Source: an uncultured Clostridia bacterium (GTDB taxonomy: Bacteria; Bacillota; Clostridia; TANB77; CAG-508). Taken from it: a DNA stretch of 52,595 nucleotides. Shown piece by piece: positions 25,319 through 34,493 of this stretch. The position numbers and the translations under genes were made by a program. Position 1 is the stretch's first letter. Every line of letters starts with the position of its first letter. The notes beneath the pieces are model-generated. The model did not search any database, was not told the DNA's origin, and saw nothing but the letters and a program-made list of their open reading frames with translations. Location: positions 76,445 through 129,039 of the forward strand of contig CAOXTD010000003.1 in NCBI GenBank assembly GCA_948560265.1, read 5' to 3'.

Positions 25319-26083
25319 TTAATTCATCTGTTCTAATACAGGAAATTCCTTTCTATACTTGGCTTGCTCTTCTAAATCCAAATCAACTGTTAATATTCCT
25401 TCTTCTCTATTTAGGGACTCTATAATAGTTCCATCATAAGAAATCACTTGTGTATTAGCACATAATTTTTCTCCAGTTTGGTTACAAGCGCAAAAATATA
25501 CTTGATTTTCTATTGCTCTTGCTTTTGTTAATATATCCCAAGCATTCTTTCCTGTATTTACATTAAAATGTGCTGGAAGAAATATAACTTCCACACCATT
25601 TTTAATTAGTTCTCTGAAATATTCTGGAAACCTTAAATCAAAGCATATTCCTATCCCTACTTTTATCCCATCTAATTCAGTTATTCCCAATTGTTCCCCT
25701 TTAACTGTATCTTCTCTCTCATCTAGTCTAAAATCAGGTTTGTTTACTACATACATATACTTTTTGTCATATCTGACAACTATTTCTCCATTACGATTTA
25801 TTGAAAAACATGTATTAGTAGTTTTATTGGAATTTTCTTTTTCTAGAGCTACACTTCCTAAAATAATATTTACATTATTCTCTTTCGCCAAAACTTGATA
25901 TTTTTGTATTTCCTCTAGCTTAACTTTTCCATTTTCAAATTCTTTCCCCCATGAAAGGAAAAGTTCTGACAAGCAAATAATGTCTGCTTTTTCTTTTATA
26001 GCCTGTTTCAATAGTTTTAATGCTTTTTCTTCATTTTCAGTTTTAGTTCCGTTTGATTCCATTTGAATTAATGCAACTCTCAT
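25319..26083 (-). CDS. Carbon-nitrogen hydrolase (nitrilase superfamily)
   Basis: A 254-residue amidase-type hydrolase. The Glu-Lys-Cys triad is visible: Glu in ICLSELFLSW, Lys in RYDKKYMY and Cys in GIGICFDLRFPEYFR. It probably hydrolyses a small amide such as an omega-amide or carbamoyl compound in the cytosol. It is close to NIT2/YafV-type omega-amidases but the exact substrate is not determined. It lies 33 nt after the lytic transglycosylase gene and is last in the polA operon. Confidence 0.9.
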   Translation of the reverse strand: MRVALIQMESNGTKTENEEKALKLLKQAIKEKADIICLSELFLSWGKEFENGKVKLEEIQKYQVLAKENNVNIILGSVALEKENSNKTTNTCFSINRNGEIVVRYDKKYMYVVNKPDFRLDEREDTVKGEQLGITELDGIKVGIGICFDLRFPEYFRELIKNGVEVIFLPAHFNVNTGKNAWDILTKARAIENQVYFCACNQTGEKLCANTQVISYDGTIIESLNREEGILTVDLDLEEQAKYRKEFPVLEQMN

Positions 26084-26116
26084 TATAGCTTTTCCTCCAT
26101 TTCCTTTCTACTTTTA

Positions 26117-26668
26117 TCACTTTTCATACAACTTTCGATACATCTCATAATCATTTAAAATTCTTCTCACATACATATTAGTCTCTTTGTATGGTATATT
26201 TTCCAAATCAGAACCATCTGTCTGAATAGTTCCTCTTTCTATCCAATTGTTTACATTTCCCATTCCCGCATTATAAGCAGCTAGTGCAATGCCCACTTGT
26301 TGGTTATACTTTTCTAATAACTGTGAAAAATAGTAAGTGCCTAACCTAATATTCGTTTCTGGGTCATATAAATCTACTTCTATTTGCTTAGATAATTCTA
26401 TTGCCGTTTTATCCATTAGTTGCATAAGCCCTTTGGCACCATTATGTGATTTTGCTTGTGGGTTAAAATCACTTTCTGCTTTGATAATGGCATAAATCAA
26501 TAATGGGTCCACTTTACATTCTTCAGCATATCTTGTTACATATTCAGCATATTCTTGAGGATATGCGATTTTCATAATTCTATCTTCTAAGCCTAATAAA
26601 TGAAATAAAACAAAATATAAGATAAAAATAACCATTAATAGTATCAATAATCTTTTTAATACTTTCAC
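26117..26668 (-). CDS. Membrane-anchored lytic transglycosylase (SLT domain)
   Basis: A 183-residue protein. An N-terminal membrane segment (about 6-26) precedes an SLT domain that cleaves peptidoglycan glycan strands to anhydro-muropeptides. The catalytic Glu65 lies in IIKAESDFNP, followed by GLMQLMDKTA, the NIRLGTYY element and ALAAYNAG. It sits between polA (27 nt upstream) and the nitrilase gene, probably in one operon. Confidence 0.94.
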   Translation of the reverse strand: MKVLKRLLILLMVIFILYFVLFHLLGLEDRIMKIAYPQEYAEYVTRYAEECKVDPLLIYAIIKAESDFNPQAKSHNGAKGLMQLMDKTAIELSKQIEVDLYDPETNIRLGTYYFSQLLEKYNQQVGIALAAYNAGMGNVNNWIERGTIQTDGSDLENIPYKETNMYVRRILNDYEMYRKLYEK

Positions 26669-26695
26669 TTGATTTTCTAAACTCTCCTTTGTCTC

Positions 26696-29428
26696 CTATT
26701 TTACCTCATACCAATTGTCAGCCTCTGAAACTTCTACTTCTAATGGAATATCTAATATGGCAGCTTGCTCCATAGAGTCCTTTAGAATTTGTTTTACTTG
26801 TTCTTTTTGTTCCTCTTTACATTCTATTAATAATTCATCATGAATTTGCAAAATTAATTTGGCATCTAATTTTTCTTCTTTTAATCTATCAAAAACTTTT
26901 ATCATAGCTATCTTCATAATATCTGCTGCTGTTCCTTGAATTGGCGTATTCATGGCTGCTCTTGTTCCAAATTGTCTTACCATATAGTTATTAGAAGAAA
27001 GTTCTGTGATATATCTTCTACGATGATACAAGGTTTCTACAAATCCTTTCTCTTTTGCTTCTTCTACAATATCATTCATGAAGGCTTTTACTCCCTCATA
27101 TTTATTCAAATATTGCTCAATATAATTTTCTGCTTTTTTACGACTAATTCCTAATTGTTCTGCTAGTCCAAATCCACTAATACCATAAACAATTCCAAAA
27201 TTAACCGCCTTTGCTGCACTTCTTTGTTCTTTTGTCACTTCCTCTATTGGAACATTAAATACCTTAGACGCAACCTGTCTATGAATATCTTCCTCATTTA
27301 AAAAGGCTTGCTTCATGGTTTCATCTTTTGAAATATGCGCCAAGATACGCAACTCAATTTGTGAATAATCTGCATCAATAAAAACATTTCCCGATTCTGC
27401 TTTAAAAGCCTTTCTAATTTGTTTTCCTTGCTCTGCTCTCGTTGGAATGTTTTGCAAATTTGGCTCTGTTGAGCTAATCCTTCCTGTGGCTGTAATCGTT
27501 TGGTGGAAATAGGAGTGTATTCTATGTGTTTGTGGATTGACATATGGTAGTAGTCCTTCTACATAAGTAGAATTAAGCTTTACAAGGCTACGGTATTCTA
27601 ATAATTTTTCAATAATTGGATGTTCTGGACGTAATTTTTCTAAGACGTCACCATCTGTCGAATATCCTTTTTTCGTTTTCTTGTATACTGGTAATTTCAG
27701 TTTTTCAAATAATATATTTCCCAATTGTTGTGTAGAATTAATATTAAATTCTTCTCCACTTAATTGGTATATGTCTTGCTTTAAACTCTCTATTTCTTCT
27801 TTTAATTTATCTCCAAAACTAATTAATTCTTCTTTATCCAAATAAATCCCATCATATTGCATATTGGCTAGAACTTTCATTAATGGCATTTCAATGTTTT
27901 GAAATAACTCTGTTGCATTTGTTTCTTCTAATTTTGGTATCATAACTTCTTGTAACTTCGCAATAACATACACATACATTGCATTTTGATATCTGTCAAA
28001 GTCTAAACTCTTATCTGTTTCTTGTGTAAATAGAGTCATTTGTTTTTCTTGTTCTTGCTTCATTCCCATTGCTTCTAAATAACTAGTAATCTCTATTTTC
28101 AAATATTGCTGACTTAGTTCTTCTAAAGTATAATGGCTAATACTAGAATTTAAAAGATACCCTGCAATTTCGGCATCAAAATAAATTCCATTTAAATCAA
28201 TTCCTAGCCTTCTCCATAAAACAATATCTTCTTTCATACAATAGCTATATTTTTTTACACTATTGTCTTCTAAAATTTCTTTGAAATTTTGAACAAATAA
28301 ATCTGTATTATTGATTGGAATTTCATAAACGTTTTGCTTAGCAATCATATATAGCGTAACTATCTTTTTAGGAATTACGTCCAATGTTTGTTGTACTTCT
28401 GCCTTTTCTTTTTGTAAGAAATAGATTAATTTGCCATCTTGTTTAATAGCATCTATTAATTCTTGTAGCTTTGTTGTGGCTTCTAATCTAATAGTTTCTA
28501 TGCTAAATAATTCATGGATATCTTGAGGCATTTCTGGTTTTCCTTGTAACCCAAAACGTTCAATAAAACGATTGAAATTTAATTCTTTAAATTTAGCATA
28601 TACTTCTTCTTCGTTCCATTCTTGTCTTTTAAAATCTTCTACTTTTTCTTCAATTGGAACCTGAACATTAATCGTTCCTAAGGTTCTAGAAAGTTCTGCT
28701 AATTCTCTATTAGCAACTAACTTTTCCTTTGTTTTTGGCTTTAAGTCTGCCTTATCTCTTTCTATTTCTAAATAAAGATTAGCAATAGAATGATATTTTT
28801 GAATTAACTCTAAAGCAGTCTTTTCTCCAATCCCTGGAACGCCTGGAATATTGTCAGAAGTATCTCCTTGTAATCCTTTTACTTCTATTAATTGTTTTGG
28901 CATAATACCATACTTTTCCCAAATAGCATCTTCGTCAAACACATCTACTTCTGTTTTCCCCATTTTTGTATGTGGAATACGTACTTTAATATGATTAGAA
29001 GTTAATTGGAAAGTATCTCTATCTCCTGAAACAATGGTAACATCTAATTTCTTCTTTTCTGCTTTTTTTGCTATGGTTCCTAAAATATCATCTGCTTCAT
29101 AACCTTCCATCTCAACAATAGTAATATTCATAGCCCTTAAAATATCTTTTAGCATTGGCATTTGTTCGGCAAGTTCATTAGGCATTCCTTTACGGTTCGC
29201 CTTATATCCTTCATACATCTTGTGCCTTGCTGTTGGAGCCTTTAGATCAAAGGCAACCATAAGATATTCTGGTTTAATATCATCTAATACTTTAAATAGA
29301 ATAGCTAAAAACCCATAAATCGCATTCGTATATTTACCATCTGGGGTCATTAACATTTTAGAACCCATAATTCCATAAAAGGCTCTGTTTAAAATACTGT
29401 TTCCATCGATTAAGACTATTTTATCCAT
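26696..29428 (-). CDS. polA: DNA polymerase I
   Basis: A 910-residue family A polymerase for Okazaki-fragment maturation and repair. The N-terminal 5'-3' flap nuclease domain (about 1-290) contains VSGDRDTFQL and GDTSDNIPGVPGIGEKTA. The middle domain lacks the Asp-x-Glu residues of a 3'-5' exonuclease, so proofreading is likely absent, as in Bacillus. The polymerase domain has motif A DADYSQIELRILAHIS, motif B AAKAVNFGIVYGISGFG and motif C QIHDELLIE. Its start overlaps the end of the upstream APH-fold gene by 8 nt. Confidence 0.97.
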   Translation of the reverse strand: MDKIVLIDGNSILNRAFYGIMGSKMLMTPDGKYTNAIYGFLAILFKVLDDIKPEYLMVAFDLKAPTARHKMYEGYKANRKGMPNELAEQMPMLKDILRAMNITIVEMEGYEADDILGTIAKKAEKKKLDVTIVSGDRDTFQLTSNHIKVRIPHTKMGKTEVDVFDEDAIWEKYGIMPKQLIEVKGLQGDTSDNIPGVPGIGEKTALELIQKYHSIANLYLEIERDKADLKPKTKEKLVANRELAELSRTLGTINVQVPIEEKVEDFKRQEWNEEEVYAKFKELNFNRFIERFGLQGKPEMPQDIHELFSIETIRLEATTKLQELIDAIKQDGKLIYFLQKEKAEVQQTLDVIPKKIVTLYMIAKQNVYEIPINNTDLFVQNFKEILEDNSVKKYSYCMKEDIVLWRRLGIDLNGIYFDAEIAGYLLNSSISHYTLEELSQQYLKIEITSYLEAMGMKQEQEKQMTLFTQETDKSLDFDRYQNAMYVYVIAKLQEVMIPKLEETNATELFQNIEMPLMKVLANMQYDGIYLDKEELISFGDKLKEEIESLKQDIYQLSGEEFNINSTQQLGNILFEKLKLPVYKKTKKGYSTDGDVLEKLRPEHPIIEKLLEYRSLVKLNSTYVEGLLPYVNPQTHRIHSYFHQTITATGRISSTEPNLQNIPTRAEQGKQIRKAFKAESGNVFIDADYSQIELRILAHISKDETMKQAFLNEEDIHRQVASKVFNVPIEEVTKEQRSAAKAVNFGIVYGISGFGLAEQLGISRKKAENYIEQYLNKYEGVKAFMNDIVEEAKEKGFVETLYHRRRYITELSSNNYMVRQFGTRAAMNTPIQGTAADIMKIAMIKVFDRLKEEKLDAKLILQIHDELLIECKEEQKEQVKQILKDSMEQAAILDIPLEVEVSEADNWYEVK

Positions 29429-30255
29429 AAATTCCTATTCCTCTCATGTAATTAATATATCCTTGATCTATATTAATCCATTCTATGACTTTATCTTCTA
29501 ACTTTTTCTCGTCAAGTTTCGTTTGAGCATATTTCTCATAATTTCGAATAATTTCTCGTTTAAAGTTTTTAGGACAATTTCTACTAATAATTCTAGCTAC
29601 ATCATCATAGATATTTCCATAACCAGCAAAGCCAAAGTCAATAATGGCTGTTACTTTGTTGTTTTCATCTAATAGCACATTGCTTAAGTTTAAATCTCCA
29701 TGTACTAAGCATTTTGGTGTCTCAACTGTATCTGAGAACTTCCAAAATGCTCTGTCCTCTTGACTTACATGCTTCGTTAATAACTCATCTAAAAACTCTG
29801 ATAAATTTAGTCCGATATCATTAATTGTAAAAATCTTTTCATTTTGAAAGTTCACTTGATGTAATTCTGCCATGAATTTTGCAATATCTGCTGATATCTG
29901 TGCAATTTCTTCTTCTGATAATTGCTCTATTTTCTCAGCAAGAGGAGTTCCTGCAATTTTTTTATGCACACTAAAAGGTCTACCTTCATCTCTTTTTAAT
30001 TCTAATTGGCAAGTATTAAAAGAAGTTTTCTGATAAATATACCCGTGCAAATTCGCTGTCTTTTACAATGGTTCTAGACCAGAATTCATCACGTGGGAAG
30101 CGGAAAAAATAGTTGCCTTCGTTTGTTTCCACTTCATATACAATATTCGTCCAACCAGTTGTAATCAAATTCATTGATTTTACTTCTTTTCCTGCTAGTG
30201 CCTTCTTAATAATCGGCTCAAAATTTTCGTCTATTTTAAAATATACTTCGCTCAT
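29421..30255 (-). CDS. APH-fold small-molecule kinase, split by a +1 frameshift at CGG
   Basis: Two overlapping frames together encode one protein of the aminoglycoside phosphotransferase/choline kinase fold. The first frame (30255 downward, 79 codons) gives the N-lobe with the lysine/ATP-binding region. The second (to 29421) gives the C-lobe with the catalytic LVHGDLNLSN and metal-binding IIDFGFAG. The frame must change near 30045, where GCA-CGG-GTA occurs. Skipping the C gives GCA-GGG-TAT (Ala-Gly-Tyr); reading CGGG as one codon gives Ala-Arg-Tyr. Otherwise the frame-zero reading meets TAA nine codons later. The rest is intact and long enough for a functional kinase, so this could be recoding, a recent mutation or a sequence error. 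The substrate is unknown. It is upstream of polA. Confidence 0.75.
30042..30048 (-). other. Candidate +1 recoding site in the APH-fold kinase gene
   Basis: The minus strand reads GCA-CGG-G in the incoming frame. The outgoing frame continues GGG-TAT-ATT-TAT. CGG is codon 71 of the incoming frame. No Shine-Dalgarno-like stimulator or hairpin is evident nearby. Confidence 0.55.
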
Positions 30256-30278
30256 TATTTTTTCCTTTCTGTTTTCAT

Positions 30279-30330
30279 TGTCGTACTTTGGGACACATGT
30301 CGCACTTAACTAGCGTCCCCATGTGCGACA
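30279..30330 (-). repeat. REP-like pseudoknot element, copy A
   Basis: On the plus strand the order is TGTCGTAC (30279-30286), GGGAC (30290-30294), TGTCGCAC (30298-30305), GTCCCC (30315-30320) and GTGCGACA (30323-30330). The 8-bp arms pair perfectly, and GGGAC can pair with GTCCC across them, giving an H-type pseudoknot topology. The capA stop codon lies within the element, so its last residues (Val-Ala-His-Gly-Asp-Ala-Ser) are encoded by it. Confidence 0.7.
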
Positions 30331-31586
30331 TTTTCTGAATAGGCTGGTACTACTACCATATCTTCATCATACATTTGCACTATTTTTTTATATCTTTCAT
30401 GTACCTTTTGATAGCCTTGCAAATGCTTTGCTATATCTTGATGGCTAAATGGTATTACTTTAAAATTGCTCCATGTAGCTTGATTATAGTAAGTATAAAT
30501 AAATTCATTTTCTACATTATCTATTTTGATAGAACTTTTTCCTTCCTTAGTTGTTTTAGTAATTCTTAACGAACTCATTAATCCTACTGTTTTATTGTAA
30601 TTCTCATCTTGATATTGTGCTGAAATAAAGTTGCCTAAAGAATAGAATACTAATGTATCATCTATCCATTCTACTGGTTCTAATACATGTGGATGTGTTC
30701 CAATAACCAAGTCTACTCCTTGTTCTGCTAAAAATTTGGCTTCATCTTTTTGATAAGCAGATGGCTCAGCTGTATATTCTATTCCGCAGTGCATTGCTAC
30801 AATTAAGACATCTACTTTATCTCTTACTCTTTTAATATCTTCTTTTACTTTTTCTTTATATGCTTGATATTTTGTATCCCTTTTCGGATCATTAATCGAT
30901 AAATCTGTTGGCCATACATTTACTAGATATTCTTTTCCAGTTGGTACTGGTATTCCATTTGTCCCATAAGTGTAATTTAGCATAGTATAAGTAATTCCAT
31001 TTACTTTTCGAATCTGCACTTCATCTCTTTGCTCAAAAGATTTGTAACTTCCCACAGCCAATACATCTTTTTGTTTATCCCAATAAGCCCTTGAATTTAA
31101 AATCGCCTGTTCTCCCCTATCCATAGTATGATTGCTTGCTGTACTGACTAAATTAAATCCTGCATCTAGCATGTTACTACCAGCTTCGTAAGGTGAGTTG
31201 AAACATGGATAGTCAGATAAGCCCATTTTACTTCCGCCTAAAATAGTTTCTTGGTTGTAATAAGCTATGTCATAATTCTTGACCTTTTCTTTAATTAGTC
31301 TAAGCATTGGTTTGAAGTCATATCCTTTATTGTCTGCATTTCTATGTGCTTCTTTATAAATGCTACTATGTACTAAATTATCTCCTACCATAATAAGGGA
31401 AGCACTTGTTGTTTCTTCTTTTGGCTTTTCTGGTTCTATTTTGTTTTCTTGTCTTCCACTCACAGTTTCTACTATTTCATTGTTGTTTGAATATACTTTT
31501 AAAATTACGAAAGCCATAACTGCTATTAGTAAGATAAATACTGCAATAATAGCCACTTTTTTTCTTGTATTATTTTCTCTTTTCAT
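30306..31586 (-). CDS. capA: CapA/PgsA-type metallophosphatase, membrane anchored
   Basis: A 426-residue protein with an N-terminal membrane helix (about 10-31) and an external CapA domain of the calcineurin-like metallophosphatase fold. Metal-binding motifs are MVGDNLVH, STASNHTMDRG, VAMHCGIEY and IGTHPHVLEPVEW, followed by FYSLGNFISAQ. In characterised systems CapA proteins take part in poly-gamma-glutamate or other capsule attachment. No capB/capC genes are nearby, so its role here is open; an envelope polymer hydrolase or phosphatase is possible. The C-terminus overlaps REP-like element A. A palindrome at 31635-31652 lies in its upstream region. Confidence 0.88.
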   Translation of the reverse strand: MKRENNTRKKVAIIAVFILLIAVMAFVILKVYSNNNEIVETVSGRQENKIEPEKPKEETTSASLIMVGDNLVHSSIYKEAHRNADNKGYDFKPMLRLIKEKVKNYDIAYYNQETILGGSKMGLSDYPCFNSPYEAGSNMLDAGFNLVSTASNHTMDRGEQAILNSRAYWDKQKDVLAVGSYKSFEQRDEVQIRKVNGITYTMLNYTYGTNGIPVPTGKEYLVNVWPTDLSINDPKRDTKYQAYKEKVKEDIKRVRDKVDVLIVAMHCGIEYTAEPSAYQKDEAKFLAEQGVDLVIGTHPHVLEPVEWIDDTLVFYSLGNFISAQYQDENYNKTVGLMSSLRITKTTKEGKSSIKIDNVENEFIYTYYNQATWSNFKVIPFSHQDIAKHLQGYQKVHERYKKIVQMYDEDMVVVPAYSENVAHGDAS

Positions 31587-31634
31587 ATTCTTCTACTCCT
31601 AAGTTTCCTATACTATATCATATCTTATAGCCTT

Positions 31635-31652
31635 TTTCTTAAATTTAAGAAA
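31635..31652. promoter_or_regulatory. 18-bp perfect palindrome upstream of capA
   Basis: TTTCTTAAATTTAAGAAA is a perfect palindrome between the queH stop and the capA start. A further partial copy, TTTTCTTAAAATTAA on the minus strand, adjoins it. No T run follows, so an operator for capA is more likely than a terminator. Confidence 0.4.
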
Positions 31653-31677
31653 TTCCTTTTTTAATTTTAAGAAAATA

Positions 31678-32235
31678 TCAAGAATTTAATCTATCCTTTT
31701 CAATTTGCTTGCTATATCTATCTTCCTCTGAAAAAATACAACCACAATATTTTTGCATATACATTCCAATCTCTCGTGCCTTTGCTTGCCCATCACGAAA
31801 TCCTACTCTAAAGTCACGATATAGAAAAGTAAGTCCATATTTTTTTGCTATTTCTCCCCCTATTTGCTTTAATTCCTCATGCTTTTGATAGGGACTTACT
31901 AATAATGTAGTTGTTATTGCATCATATCCATTTTCTTTGGCATATTTTGCAGTTTGCTCTAGCCTTACACGATAGCAATAATCTGTACATCTTGTTTCTA
32001 ATGAATTCACTACATTTTTGCAAAAATTATCTAATCCATAATCTTCTTCAAAGATTGCTTGTATACCAATACTTTGTGTATATTCTTTTAAACATTCCCT
32101 TCTTGCTTTGTATTCCATATATGGATGAATATTTGGATTATACCAATAAATCGTTGGCTCTATTCCTTCTGCTCTTAAACTATCTATACAATATACACTG
32201 CATGGTGCACAGCATGTGTGCATTAAAAGTTTCAT
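31678..32235 (-). CDS. queH: Epoxyqueuosine reductase QueH
   Basis: A 185-residue DUF208/QueH enzyme, the cobalamin-independent enzyme for the last step of queuosine synthesis in tRNA. The iron-sulfur and metal-binding cysteines are visible: HTCCAPC at residues 7-13, RCTDYCYRVRL mid-protein and KYCGCIFS near the C-terminus. The length is typical. It follows ruvB after REP-like element B, with AAGAAGGTGAG as the ribosome binding site. Confidence 0.93.
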   Translation of the reverse strand: MKLLMHTCCAPCSVYCIDSLRAEGIEPTIYWYNPNIHPYMEYKARRECLKEYTQSIGIQAIFEEDYGLDNFCKNVVNSLETRCTDYCYRVRLEQTAKYAKENGYDAITTTLLVSPYQKHEELKQIGGEIAKKYGLTFLYRDFRVGFRDGQAKAREIGMYMQKYCGCIFSEEDRYSKQIEKDRLNS

Positions 32236-32254
32236 TTTCTCACCTTCTTCATTC

Positions 32255-32303
32255 TGTCAGTTAAGGGACAGATGTCAGTTAAACATACGTCCCCAACCTG
32301 ACA
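32255..32303 (-). repeat. REP-like pseudoknot element, copy B
   Basis: The plus-strand order matches copy A: TGTCAG (32255-32260), GGGAC (32265-32269), TGTCAG (32273-32278), GTCCCC (32289-32294), CTGACA (32298-32303). The arm sequence differs from copy A but still pairs, while GGGAC and GTCCCC are conserved. The element begins directly after the ruvB stop codon. Confidence 0.7.
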
Positions 32304-33308
32304 TTATCCCTCATAAGTTACTCCTATATGGCTATATGCTGCTGGCATAGCAATTCTTCCCCTAGCAGTTCTGGCTAAGAATCCAATTTGAATTAAATAT
32401 GGCTCATACATATCTTCTACTGTTTCGCTATCCTCGCCAATCGTTGTTGCAACCGTTTCAATACTGATTGGCCTTCCATTATATTTAATAATCATCGTCT
32501 CTAATATTTTTCTATCAATATCATCTAATCCCATTTCGTCTATTTCTAGTTTGTTTAATGCTGTTTTAGCTATTTTCAAAGTAATATTTCCATCCCCCAA
32601 AACTGCTGCATAATCTCTTACTCTTTTTAATAATCTATTTGCAATTCTAGGAGTTCCTCTAGAACGTCTTGCGATTTCTGCTGCAGATTCATCATCAATT
32701 TCTACCTCTAAAATTTTAGCTGACCTTTTTACAATAGTGGTTAAATCTTTGGTTTGATATAACTCTAAATGATGTACTATTCCAAATCTATCTCTTAATG
32801 GTGTGGCTAATGCTCCTGCTCTAGTAGTCGCACCAATTAATGTGAATTTCGGTAAGTCTAAACGAATAGACCTAGCACTAGGTCCTTTACCTATCATAAT
32901 GTCTAAAGTATAGTCTTCTAGCGCTGGATATAGTATTTCTTCTACACTTTTGTTTAAACGATGTATCTCATCAATAAATAGCACATCAAATTCAGATAAA
33001 TTAGTCAACAATGCTGCCAAATCTCCTGGTTTTTCAATAGCTGGACCTGATGTAATTTTAATATTTGAATTCATTTCATTAGAAATAATATTGGCAAGTG
33101 TTGTTTTTCCAAGTCCTGGAGGTCCATATAGTAAAACGTGATCAAGAGGCTCACCTCTTTTTTTGGCAGCCTCAATATAAATTTTCATATTTTCTTTTAC
33201 TTTATCTTGTCCAATGTATTCCTCTAGAGTTTTAGGTCTTAAAGTGTTTTCTATTCTCTCTTCTTGAATGTCCTCTAATTCTGGACTAATTAGTCTTTCT
33301 TCTTCCAT
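32304..33308 (-). CDS. ruvB: Holliday junction DNA helicase RuvB
   Basis: A 334-residue AAA+ motor for branch migration of Holliday junctions with RuvA. Walker A is GPPGLGKTT (residues 62-70), Walker B is VLFIDEIHRL, sensor 1 is TLIGATTRAG, and the Arg region RGTPRIANRLLKRVRD follows. The C-terminal winged helix is complete. RuvA and RuvC are not adjacent. It follows the tagO gene by 24 nt. Confidence 0.97.
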   Translation of the reverse strand: MEEERLISPELEDIQEERIENTLRPKTLEEYIGQDKVKENMKIYIEAAKKRGEPLDHVLLYGPPGLGKTTLANIISNEMNSNIKITSGPAIEKPGDLAALLTNLSEFDVLFIDEIHRLNKSVEEILYPALEDYTLDIMIGKGPSARSIRLDLPKFTLIGATTRAGALATPLRDRFGIVHHLELYQTKDLTTIVKRSAKILEVEIDDESAAEIARRSRGTPRIANRLLKRVRDYAAVLGDGNITLKIAKTALNKLEIDEMGLDDIDRKILETMIIKYNGRPISIETVATTIGEDSETVEDMYEPYLIQIGFLARTARGRIAMPAAYSHIGVTYEG

Positions 33309-33332
33309 TCTTTTGCCTTCCTTTGGTATTTT

Positions 33333-34464
33333 CTACTTTTTATCATGTCTAATATTCTTTTCGTCAACCTCTATAATCTCTTCCTCTGTCTTTACTCTAA
33401 AGATATCTCTATAACCAATTGCCACAAACGCAATCACTAATAAAGCAAATGATAATGCTTTCCAAATTCCACTTTCTAATAGAATAACTGCAAACATTCC
33501 TAAAGTAGCAGTAAGTCCATATAAAATAAATACTGCTTGTTTTTGTGTATATCCTTTTTTCATTAATCGATGATGTAAATGCCCCTTATCTGCTTGAAAT
33601 ACTGCTTTAATAGACTTACCTTTAATAATTCTTCGTACAATAGCATATAAAGTATCAAAAATTGGAAAAGCAAGTACAATAATTGGCGCAATTAGCACAA
33701 TTGCTGTATATGTTTTGGCTACTCCGCAAAATAGAAATAATAGCTAATGAAAAGCCTAAGAAATTAGAACCTGTGTCCCCTATAAAAGTTCTTGCTGGGC
33801 TAAAGTTAAATGGTAAAAATCCTACAATTGCTCCACCTAATGCTGCAATTAAAAGCACTGCAATGATTGGTGATTTGTTAAGGGTAAAAATAATTAACAA
33901 TGAAAAACATGAAATCAAAGTAATTCCTGAAGATAAGCCATCTAAGCCATCAATTAAATTAATAGCATTGGTAATTCCTATAATCCAACAAATAGTAAGT
34001 CCACAAGAAAACCATTCATTTAAACCAATTTTGTCATCTAAAAATGGCAAATGAACATTTTGAATACGAACTCCACAAGCAACTACTATAACTGCTGCAA
34101 TAATTTGCATAATAAGTTTTACCCAACTTGGCACTCCCTTAGCGTCGTCAATAAAACAAGTAATTCCTAATATGACAATACCAATAAAAAAGCCTAACAT
34201 TTTAAGCCAATATTGTTCTTCTCCAAACAAATCAACAGAATGTTCTAAATTCATCACAATTAATAAATATACTGTTGATACCAAGAAACCACAAATAACA
34301 GCTACACCACCTAGTCTTGGCATTGGTTTTTTATTGACTCTTCTATCATTCGGTATATCTATTGCTCCTACCTTTTTTGCTAGTCTCATGGTATATGGCG
34401 TTAATACAAAAGCAGTAATAAACGCTAACAAAAATGCAATAGCGATGTCTCCCCACATAGTCAT
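33333..34464 (-). CDS. tagO: Undecaprenyl-phosphate GlcNAc-1-P transferase (TagO/WecA), split by a +1 frameshift at CGG
   Basis: Two overlapping frames encode one multi-spanning member of the MraY/WecA family, which starts wall teichoic acid-type polymers by moving GlcNAc-1-phosphate to the lipid carrier. The first frame (from 34464) has FIDDAKG, NAINLIDGLDGL and RTFIGDTGSNFLGF. The second (to 33333) has PIFDTLYAIVRR and the C-terminal HLHHRLMKKG motif. They must join near 33726, where ATT-TTG-CGG-AGT occurs. Skipping the C gives Ile-Leu-Gly-Val-Ala-Lys, and Gly at that position fits my recollection of the family. Frame zero loses the essential HLHHR region, so the gene needs the shift to function. 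The gene is in an rpiA-tagO-ruvB row and serves the teichoic-acid cluster downstream. Confidence 0.85.
33723..33729 (-). other. Candidate +1 recoding site in tagO
   Basis: The minus strand reads TTG-CGG-A in the incoming frame and continues GGA-GTA-GCC in the outgoing frame. CGG is codon 247 of the incoming frame. The frame-zero reading stays open for about 22 further codons, so the site is not at a stop codon, unlike the prfB shift. Confidence 0.6.
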
Positions 34465-34493
34465 TCCTCCTCTGGCTTTATATTTCTCCTCTT

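Noticed and set aside
26696..29428. Loss of proofreading residues in DNA polymerase I as an anomaly
   Set aside because: Inactive exonuclease domains are common in DNA polymerase I of Firmicutes.
30256..32303. CRISPR-like repeats suggested by the repeated TGTCAGTTAA and GGGAC motifs
   Set aside because: Only two dispersed elements exist, with different arms and no regular spacers; a REP-like structure explains them better.
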